The notes under the pieces are model-generated. The model had not been told where the DNA came from. It made no database searches and worked only from the letters and a program-made list of their open reading frames with translations. A program made the translations under genes and the position numbers. A stretch of 64,000 bases of DNA from Muraenolepis orangiensis (taxonomy: Eukaryota; Chordata; Actinopteri; Gadiformes; Muraenolepididae): assembly GCA_027704905.1 (NCBI GenBank), contig CM051018.1, positions 17,327,028 to 17,391,027 on the forward strand, in the 5' to 3' direction. Positions 54,251 to 64,000 of this stretch are shown here, one piece after another (positions within the stretch are counted from its first letter, which is position 1; the number at the start of each line of letters is the position of its first letter).

Positions 54251-54624
54251 ACTGAGCACTGGGGGACGTTTTACTGCGCAGTTGCAGCGCATCTCCACTA
54301 CATGCATGTGCACCAACACAACATAATGCACGTCACTTTCTATGTTTTGTAGAAGTGGATAACCCCATCACAGCTGCTGAAACAATATTACACAAATATA
54401 ATGATTACAGTTTTTACCCATTGCTTTCACATTTAAAGTGAATGCTTAGACAAAAGCATCAACACCTTAACCTGTTGTAACCATTCCAAAGAAACATAAA
54501 CCAAGGCACCAACAGTACAACCACATTTTCGGCTTTGCACTTTGCACTGCAAAACACTACTCTGAGCCACTTATTCAAAAAGGAAATCTCTTGCAATCAT
54601 TGGGAAACCACTTCTATTCAAATG

Positions 54625-55135
<511 letters not shown>

Positions 55136-55139
55136 AATA

Positions 55140-56985
55140 ACCTCATACACTAATCTAATTGAACACCAATCAGTCTGAGCATCAGCACTACAAATAGGCC
55201 CAGACGGGATCTCTAAACCACCAACCAAGCCATCTCTACAATATACTGCTACAGTAAAATAAATCCTCAAACATTTGTCTGTTGCTTCTTTTTTTTGCCC
55301 TGAATGGAAATCGAACACTAGTCCAAGCCATGTTTTTGGTGTGCATTGTCGTCCTCGTTGCTTGTGTTTTTTTGTTGTTGCAAAAACTTGAATCGCAAAA
55401 ATAAAGCTATATATTGAAATGGTGCATGTGTGTATCAAGTTGTTGTTGTGCATGTGTGTATCAATAATGGTTTTGATTGCAGTTTAATTTTGACATAGAA
55501 GTGAGACACTTAGCTTCAAGTGGTGTGTCATGTGGCTTGTTTGTAGAGTTTAAGCAATGGGTAAACAAATTAACATCAGATATATTATTTAGAAGATTCT
55601 CCCCCCCACCCAGCCTGTTAATTCATAGTTATGTTAATACCACAGGTTGGGGAGGTTTGATGAAGTCAAGCCTTAATTTCTAGACCTGCACAAAATACAT
55701 GACACGCAATGACCTTGAAGTTCTTAGCACCTGCACTGGTATCAGATTGTTGAATCATTTAGTTGTAGTTGTATTTTTGTGTAATATTTGTGTATTGTTG
55801 TATTGTGCCTCCTCAATAAGCATATTATGCAGTCATGTGGGATAGGCAATGTCATGTGACCTTGCTTTTAATATGTATCCTCCACTGAGTTCACAATGCT
55901 CAGCCCCACTCGGAGCCATATAATTATTGTTTATAGATGGCAGGATAATAGTTTGGCTCCCAGCCAAAAGGTTCTGGGTTTAAAACCCCAAAGTCAACTG
56001 TCTACCTACAATTATCTAAGCCTGGACCCTGAATTAGTATAAGCAGAAGTATAAAGCACAATTAGGGCTTGATACATAATCTCTTTGGCATTTGTTTGAG
56101 CATCATTAGCCAATATAATTAGTCTCAGGATATCAACAAAGGTCATTTTTGATGACGCACGTTAATTTATTCAAAAATTCAAGGACCATCCATTTTCACA
56201 ATGACTAGAGACTCAGTGGAGATGCCTTGCTGCCTCCCTCCAGAATCCTTATCCACATCAGTGGCGATACTCACTAGGTACTGTATGAAATTCCAGCTTT
56301 AGCCTAAGCCACACTCACTGGACAAGTGGTGAGAGATAAGACCATGGAACTAAAAACCCTTACCTTCACACAGTTGGGATTCTGTTTGATGCCACACAAC
56401 CTTTCTCGCTCAACAATATTTACCCCTCATTGGTATATATTGTAGTCCATTTATTGCTATTTTCCATATGCCCATTTTTATTTTTTCCTTTATCTCGTTC
56501 TCTCTTTCTTTTCATAACGTGCACTTGATGTCTCTCAAACAATAAAACTCAAAACAAAAAGTATTGTTATTCATTTCTATTGCTTCTGTTACACCTCCCA
56601 CTTATATAAGCTAAACTATTCAATAAAAACCTGCAGCCACCCACACGTTTGTGTTGAATGTATTAATGTCTCTCACAATCTCCATGTTTATCAAATATCC
56701 AGAAAGATACTCTAAATTCACTCAGTTTGTACTCTCGATCGCCAAGAATGTTGGTTGAAATCAGGCATAGCAGTCAATGCCACAAGGATTATCTTTTGTG
56801 TTGACTTAAATGATCATTTTATGATGAATTACACACGCTTCATACACATGAATGTAATGTCACTTATTCTGAGATTAACGGGCATGCAGGAATTAGCCAA
56901 AGGCTGGTGGAAGGAGAGCTCCTGAGGAATGTAAAGTTGACACACAAAACTGTTGACTCACCCCCCACCAATTGGTGGACAACAG
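55140..56985. other. Intergenic region between fam135a and col9a1
   Basis: No coding sequence is recognised. A tRNA-like SINE fragment occurs near 55950-56010 (TTGGCTCCCAGCCAAAAGGT then GGGTTTAAAACCCC). The rest is unremarkable AT-rich DNA. Confidence 0.55.
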
Positions 56986-56992
56986 TCCAAGC

Positions 56993-57000
56993 TATAAAGG
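56993..57000 (+). promoter_or_regulatory. Candidate TATA box of the long-form col9a1 promoter
   Basis: TATAAAGG lies 212 bp upstream of the predicted ATG at 57212, preceded at 56968-56976 by ACCAATTGG, which reads as a CCAAT-type element on either strand. A start site would be expected near 57025, placing the (GA)n repeat in the 5' UTR. Motif and position only. Confidence 0.5.
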
Positions 57001-57074
57001 GACCAAGCCCCCTCAAGTTTGACAGAAGTGTTGAAGGAGCTGCTACTACAAACCACAGGTCTTGCACCCAGTGG

Positions 57075-57185
<111 letters not shown>

Positions 57186-57211
57186 GGATCTATTGTCCAT
57201 CGAGCGATGAA

Positions 57212-60200
57212 ATGCATGGATTCAAAAGGTAACCCCAATATGTGTGTGTGTATGTGCCGTCTGTAGATATACCTTGATGGAGTTAATCACTGCCCTTGCA
57301 CACCACAAACTGGAATTGGACCTGTTAACTGGCTTGCATCATGTGACTGTTTTTTTATTTATTTATTTTTCCTGCAGGAAAATCCTCTTCTACTTGTTCT
57401 GCTGCTCTGTGGTCCCACTATGTGTCTGTACGGGACTCCATTCTCAGAGTAAGTCGTTGATAGTGTTGGTTAGCTGAATGTGGCTGCAGGGGTTAATCCT
57501 CACCAAATGAATACATGCATCTCTGGGCTAATATGCTTTTGTTTTGAGCGCTTATGTATATGTGCACTGGGGTTTATTTGTTGTTGTTGAAAGTAAACTC
57601 CAAACATGTATTTGTATTCTTGCTTTACTTGTGTTCTTAGTATTTTAGTTTTGTGTTAAGGTCTTACACAACATTGCAGCTCAGAATCTGCAGGCCCCAC
57701 ACACCTTCATATACAGTTTTATTGCATTTTTGAAAGGTTTTATATATAAAATGTATTCATTTCTATATGTATTTAATGCGTGCCTAATGAAGGGGCTCAT
57801 TTTTGGCAATAGGCCAACGACGAATAGCCAACCTTTTAAAGAGGAATTGTCTCCCACGGAAACGGATGTAGGCGAAACTAGAACCGATACGTTAAACGGG
57901 AAACCATAAACCATTAAAGAAGACCTAATATTTATTCAAGGGAGTCTCTCGCAGCTTTTTAAACATTGGAAGTTTACCAGTCACACCGTCAGGCGCTGTA
58001 CACAAAGCCCCCCCCTCCCCTCGCCGCCCCCGCCCTCCTCGCACATAGCCTGGCTGGCTTGCACTGATTTGAGGAACCGTTCTACCCCTGGGTTATGTAA
58101 CACATGGACTATAAATAATGTACCGCTCTATAGGCCTTTTGTGTCTGATGTGATGTGTAGGCCTACTGAATGTTTAACTTCTGAAAATGTATGAAACACA
58201 TCAAACGCACCCCCCCCCCCGCAGCCCTTGAAATATGTAGAAGCCTGATCATCTCTTCTTTTCATGTTGCAGCGGTGACATTCCCATCCGAAGTTGGTGT
58301 TCAACTCCAACGATCGGTGTGCCCCCTGACCAACGTTGGAGACGACCGTTTCCCAGGTGGGTTCACTTGAAAAAAACAACCACACCACTAGTGTAGATCC
58401 CCGGGCGCTGTATAAATAGTTGCCCACTGCTCCTAATACTAGGATGGGTTAAATGCAGAAAACACATTTCACTGTATGTTTGTACATGTGGCCAATGAAT
58501 TTGGAGTGTTTTGTTTGGGTTCTTACCACATGTGGTCCTCTTCTCAGGGTTTTACATCATGTCTCAGTTCCAAATTGCTGAACTGGCGAGACGAGGAACT
58601 GTGAGCAGTGTTGTGGGCTCAGCCCCGGGTCACGTCGCGTATAAAATAGGACCTGCATTCAACTTCAGGATCAATACAAGGTAACACAGAATATATATAT
58701 ATATATATCCATTGAAGCCCTTGAAGCGATGGATATAAAGGTAGACACTGACACCTAGTGGTCAATAGGAGGACGTGCCGATTGTTTACACTCTCCATGG
58801 TCCTGAAAGTGAAACTAAGGCTACCAACGGAAAATAGTGTATTATATAATAATGTAATTTACAAATAATGTATTATAGTATGTTATAAGTAGTATCATCA
58901 CATCATCACATCATTTTATATTATTAGTTAAATATTATTACATACAATGGATATAATATATATGTATGTATCCAATATACATTTCAATATAATGTAGGCT
59001 ATATTATAGTGTGATTTAATTGTATATCTCGTACATACTCTATAAGTAATCTTATACCTGTTTTTATACCTAGTAGACTGTCTTTTAGCAACTGTAAACT
59101 ATAAATGATATATTACCATGCACTTTACTGCAACAATTGCACTCTGGTTAGATGGCAAACTATTTTCGCTGTACACTGACAATAAATTTGAATCTAATTA
59201 TAGTGTGATTGTAATTGTATCCTCTTATATCCACTGTTCTCTGTTTGTTTCAGATCAGCATATCCCTTAGGACTACCAGAGGAGTTCTCGTTTGTAGCAG
59301 TGCTGCGAATGAGTGGCAGCACTATTTACAAGAAATGGAATATTTGGCAAATGCAAGACGTGAACGGACGTGAACAAATGGCGATCGGCCTCGACGGAGA
59401 ATCCCGGTCCCTCGAATTCTCCTTCATAACACGTGGCCATGAAAACCAAAGAAAGACAGTGGTGTTCAGTTCTCTGTCTTTTCTTTTCAACGATCAATGG
59501 CACGAAGTACTCCTGAGGGTCAACCAACAGTCTGTCAGTCTGTTTGGGGATTGTGTTTTGATTGATACTCAAGACATACCACTTCGAGAGAAAGTCAGCC
59601 TGGATGGCTTCACGTTGATAGGAAAACTAAAGGAGAATCCGGTGCTGGCCGTTCCGGTAAGTCTGTTTCACTTGCTGAATATATATAGGCCTACTTTAAA
59701 GGTATAGGCCCATACAGGCTATGGAGATAATGTCCTTATAGCGATGCCTTCTTGATGCACCTATAGTTTAGAGAACCGAGCAAAGTGAGAATTTATGAAA
59801 GCCCTACTGTGGCCTCGACCCTTGTTTGAAGTCAATTCAAAACCAAACCAAAACCATCGATTTAACCACCAAGTTCGTTGTAACTATCCAAATAAATAAA
59901 TAAATAATACCCTATTGCAATAACTAACCTACACCAATGTGAAGATAATATGTGTTCACATATGCAACGCTTTACTTAAATGTACTTAAAGTATGTTGCC
60001 TATAGACCTCTAGGCGTTATATATTGTTATAAACATTCTCAAACATATAAATGGTTAAAAAAAGTTGTAATTGGTTAAAAAATAAAAAATAAAATATTTT
60101 TAATAAAACAAAATTAGGTCTAGACGTTACAAGATAATTACTTTCTAAAAACTCACATTAGGACTACTTTTATGAATATACACTACAGGTTTGGACCTTC

Positions 60201-63200
60201 ACCCTTACTTACTTTGTGTTTGCCCTCTAGTTTGAACTACAGTCGATGCTGATTCACTGCGATTTGACGCGACCCCGCGGAGGAGTCTGCAAGGACCTGG
60301 CAGGCACAACATCGGTAGGCCCCGAAGAAGGCTCCCCTATAGCCTCACTTTATTCGTTTGATCGCACATTTTAATCAGTTGATATTGCTTACGACATCTT
60401 AAGCAATAACTAGAAGCTATTCGAAGTCTGTCTATGGAGACCTCGGCCTAATTTAAAACGTCCCGCCCCGCGGTCTCTTTGGTGACTCCCCCCCCATTGA
60501 CCATATATGGAATCCCTCCAATCACTCTCGATAACCAAAGACATCTCATGAATATTCAATAAGCTGCCGATGGCCCCGGTACCTCGGACGGCCAGGTCGT
60601 TTAAGCGGACTCAGTTGAGTTGTTTCCAGTACCGGGGGCTTCGTCTAGCCAGCGAAACGCGGAGAAAGGAACTAGAAAAAGGGACTAAAGTTGACCTGTT
60701 CAGCTAACGCAGAGAGGAGACCATGGTTTGGGCCCTGGGTATTCGGGGGCCACTTGTGGTGCTCGCGTTGCATATAGTCCTCCTTTGCTCCGCTCAAGTA
60801 AGTGTACATTTTTTGGTTTTATCTGTGTGCGTTTCTCCCTCTCTTTGTGTAGATTGAAGAGACGGTGTTGGAGGTGAGTGTTAACTAACGATCGGAATGA
60901 AGATGCTGGCACAACTGAATGATTTCCACAGTGACTTCATCCCCTGGAAGTTTGTCGAGCGTGTCGCTTATGCATTATAGAGGAGGAACGCCATGGATGC
61001 ATGGCTCCAGAAAATGACGTTCGAGAAAATCCCATTAGAGGCAGACTTTTGCTTCCTGTAATGCAATCTAGTGCTTTTGATGTCATGAAATCAGCCCCTC
61101 GCGTCCCCTTTTACTGCTTAAGGAAAAAGCTTAAACACACGCTCCAGTAGCTGCAGTTAGAACCAGAAGCCAGCGCACCTGTTACGGTCTCTCTTTTTTG
61201 TTGCGTGACTTTTCCTTACAGAGGCAATGTCAATGCAAGAACACAAATCATGATACTGTGAAATGATGTGAACTGTGTGATTCTTTGAAACTATAGTTGA
61301 AACTAACATTGAGGGTGACATTTTTTAATGTCCATTTTTAGAGGGAAAGAGCCGTGGGCCCTCCGGGACCTGCAGGTGTCCCCGGAATTAATGGCGTTGA
61401 CGTAAGCCCGAGCTACATATTTATTTGTACCAAAGCTGCAATAGCTTCTGATTTGTTAAAAAATGTAAAAAATAAACTAATAGAATATTGAACTGATAGT
61501 TGTGTCCATAAAGCATTGAGTGTCACTGTGTCATTACAGGGGGAGAGAGGCCCAGATGGCGTGGAGGGATCTTCTGTAACTATAAACGCATAACAACACT
61601 TACGCTTAACACACACTGCTTTGTTTTACCTGACGTGAGGGCTCTGATTATGTTTGATGTGTTCAGGGACCTGATGGAGATGGAGGCAAACCCGGATCAG
61701 CGGGGTTACCAGGAGAGCCTGGGGCTGATGTGAGTGTGTTGTTGTTGTTGTTGTTGTTGTTGGTGTATGTTTCACCATTGTTTTAATGTAGACGACTGTA
61801 GTGTTTGAGATGGTTGTAGTGTGGCAATATTAGGTCTAGATCGAGGATGTGAAGATGGAAAAGGGGTGCGTCCCAGATCTATGATCCACCCACTGTATAT
61901 GCTTAATATTTTCTTGCGTGTATTCTTGCATCGGTCAATCAAATGTTTTCCTTTTGAAACTACTGGTTTAAGTGCACAAGAAAGACAATGCCAGGAATTC
62001 CTTTAAGGGGAAGAGTGCTCATATTCTTTGTAACAAGGCACTCGGGTCTGATTAACTTTTACTTTTAAACTTAAAAAACCAAAAATGAAAAAATATTGTT
62101 GCTGAACAAAGAACAAAGAAGTCATTGAGTGCGTCTTTTTTTGAATGCATAACATTATTTTAGAGACAATTTTTGGTAAAACTTTGGAAATACATTCGTA
62201 AATATATGAGTGGGTAGCCATCATTTAAACACATTACGATACTTTCCCCACGTACGCGGCAAGTTCTCGTGGCACAATGGCCGTATTGATGGTGGGCCCT
62301 GCTGTTGGAGCCTTGTGCTGAGAATCCTCAGAACAGTGTGGAATGATACCTGTCAATGGGTTTGTTTGAGGAGAGCCCTGCAGGAATGTGGCCCTTCACT
62401 ATAGAAGAGTCCCTCTTAACGGAACCATAGCGCTACATCCACTACACACAGAGGCTCTGTGTGTAGTGTACTGTAGGCCTATCTAGGTTCATTTTAAGAT
62501 TCAAGATTCAAGATTTGTAATTGCCATATGCAACAGGTACAATGGATGCTTACTCCCCATTCCCTCTCGCAGTATGACTTTTCTAAAACACTATACTATA
62601 AAAAAAATATAAATAAAAGTACTGTACACAATAAAAAATAACAATAAAAATAACAATAAGTGACTGATGGTATGGACCTGTTTTGAATTGTGCAAAAATG
62701 ATTTATCATTTAAAAAGCATTTTAAAGTGCCAGTAGTGCAGCAGCATCATGAATACACCGGTATCTCAACGGTATTAAATGTGGTGAAATGACTAATGAA
62801 CAGAAGTGGCACTCTGGTCATTAATCACAATGCTGGAAAAAGAGTTATTAACATTGTAACTCCTCCCCCTTTTGTGCGAGACATTTTGGATGCTGAGTCA
62901 CGTACATACTACTTTAGAGACATTATACTCTAGAGCCGTTTACAACGAGATTGTCTACTGCACCTGTGCCGCTATGCGACAGCTGGGGACATTATAATGC
63001 GCTTTACAATCTTTTGCTTGGAAAAAAAAATAAAAAAGAGTGAGATTAGAGATTCCCTTCGCGTTTCCTCCTTCACCTTCTTGGGAGGGGAGTGAGCGTT
63101 TGTGATGATGTATTAGTAAGGTGTCGTGTCCCCCTTCTTCCTCAGGGTCTGACCGGACCCATCGGAGACGCCGGGCCGGACGGTCTCCTCGGACCCAAAG

Positions 63201-63839
63201 TGAGTGAGACTAATGAGCCCCTTTTCTTCTCCTCTTCCACCCCGGACGTGCTGGCGGTGGTGGGGGTGGTGGTGGGGGTGGTGGGGGTGGGTGGGGGTGG
63301 TGGGTGGGGGTGGTGGGGGTGGTGGTGGGTGGGGGTGGTACTGGCGGTGTTACAGCAGGAATTACGATGCGTGAAGCAATTCCTGATGACAAATGAGACC
63401 TAATCCGCCGAGTGGTTGCCAGTCGTCTCCTGTGGGGGGGGAGGCCCTGCCGTTGGTCCTCATTAAAGATACACATTGCTAGGTCAAGAGAGCCCAAGCT
63501 CAGTCATGGGACCTGCCGGAAGGAATGCTGGATCAGTCCTCCCACACGAGACCCCAGACGGCTTTATCTCAGCCTCGGTCTCCACGGAGAGCAGTAGGCA
63601 ATTATAAAAAATAGTATGTTGCATGTTGTTAGATATAGCACAATTAAAAGATGGGCCGAGTAAAACTGTGATAAGTAGATCAATTAGAAATATAAATTCA
63701 TTTTTTCAGTCTTTTTTTTTTCCCAATTAGTGTATGATTTTAGCTGCTGGTTCCTTTTGTATTGCAAACAATGCAACAATATGTTCTTGTCTTTGATGTC
63801 CAGGGGGAACCTGGCAAAGCTGGACCACGTGGCTCAGCT
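57212..63839 (+). CDS. col9a1: Collagen type IX alpha-1 chain, 5' part (long form; continues beyond the window)
   Basis: Eleven phase-consistent exons: 57212-57228, 57378-57448, 58273-58356, 58548-58680, 59254-59656, 60231-60314, 61342-61401, 61540-61575, 61667-61729, 63146-63199, 63804-63839. ATG 57212 is chosen because its frame gives a signal peptide after splicing (core ILFYLFCCSVVPLCVCTG), whereas the overlapping ATG at 57207 does not. Next comes the NC4 thrombospondin-N/laminin-G-like domain (GFYIMSQFQIAEL, LPEEFSFVAVLRM, WNIWQMQDVNGREQ, ending HCDLTRPRGGVC). Then Gly-X-Y exons begin: GPPGPAGVPGINGVD, GPDGDGGKPGSAGLPGEPG, GLTGPIGDAGPDGLLGPK, GEPGKAGPRGSA. Collagen IX is a cartilage fibril-associated collagen, and NC4 projects from the fibril surface. 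The divergent arrangement with fam135a matches human 6q13, which separates it from COL19A1. Confidence 0.93.
59085..59200 (+). repeat. Retroelement 3'-tail-like sequence
   Basis: GCACTTTACTGCAACAATTG followed by GCTGTACACTGACAATAAAT resembles the 3' ends of common fish LINE-like repeats. Col9a1 intron. Confidence 0.4.
60723..60797 (+). CDS. col9a1: Alternative first exon of col9a1 (short form lacking NC4)
   Basis: An isolated 75-nt exon lies between the last NC4 exon (60231-60314) and the first collagen exon (61342). It starts ATGGTTTGGGCC and encodes a 25-residue signal peptide (MVWALGIRGPLVVLALHIVL then LCSAQ), followed by donor GTAAGT. It ends in phase 0, exactly as exon 60231-60314 does, so it can splice directly to 61342. 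Human COL9A1 has the same architecture: a downstream promoter producing a short form with a signal peptide starting MAW and ending AAQ. The promoter should lie at about 60450-60700. Confidence 0.88.
63255..63345 (+). repeat. (GGT/GGGGGT)n G-rich tract
   Basis: About 90 bp of GGTGGTGGGGGT-type units with many G-runs of three or more, a strong candidate G-quadruplex region in a col9a1 intron on the coding strand. Confidence 0.9.
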
Positions 63840-63848
63840 GTGAGTCAA

Positions 63849-63875
63849 AACACACTCTCTCTCTCTCTCTCTCCT

Positions 63876-63968
<93 letters not shown>
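63849..63968. repeat. (CT)n microsatellite
   Basis: About 120 bp of CT with one poly-C interruption, starting 10 bp after the col9a1 exon ending at 63839. Confidence 0.97.
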
Positions 63969-63973
<5 letters not shown>

Positions 63974-64000
63974 CCATCACTTCACAAAGGGATTGAATGG

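Overview
This is a vertebrate nuclear window, almost certainly from a ray-finned fish. The genes are intron-rich, with GT-AG and some GC-AG introns. Intergenic and intronic DNA is packed with (CA)n, (GA)n, (TA)n and poly-G tracts, tRNA-derived SINE-like repeats and small palindromic DNA transposons, and every recognisable protein is a vertebrate orthologue. The density of long dinucleotide arrays suggests an STR-rich teleost (gadiforms are known for this), but the species cannot be fixed from the window. There are no bacterial operons, phage or CRISPR features.

Layout from left to right: (1) the last three coding exons of an SLC35F-type transporter, most like slc35f3 (+, 1329-3033). (2) A repeat-rich gap, then a three-exon orphan class A GPCR related to GPR161 (-, 6231-8757). 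(3) Complete tarbp1, a tRNA 2'-O-ribose methyltransferase, in 29 coding exons (-, 9418-24867), predicted at 1612 residues with consistent exon phases. (4) Complete frmd1/frmd6-like FERM protein in 13 coding exons (-, 25977-35232), 612 residues. (5) fam135a in 19 coding exons (-, 39961-52652), encoding an alpha/beta-hydrolase (DUF676 lipase-like) protein. Its large exon carries a perfect 8-bp tandem duplication that breaks the frame as read here. (6) The 5' part of col9a1 (+, 57212 to beyond 63839): signal peptide, NC4 thrombospondin-N-like domain and the first collagen exons, plus a separate downstream first exon for the short form lacking NC4.

The genes do not form a functional pathway. In human, slc35f3 and TARBP1 are neighbours on 1q42, whereas FAM135A and COL9A1 are divergent neighbours on 6q13, so the window seems to join two ancestral synteny blocks.

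The most interesting signals are the fam135a 8-bp frameshift duplication, the conserved alternative col9a1 first exon, a perfect 23-bp-arm hairpin just upstream of an frmd 3' splice site, a 5' splice site formed by the edge of a (GT)n microsatellite, poly-C tracts at many 3' splice sites, three GC-AG introns, and a small hAT-type element with an intact 8-bp target-site duplication. I saw no plausible undescribed multi-gene system.
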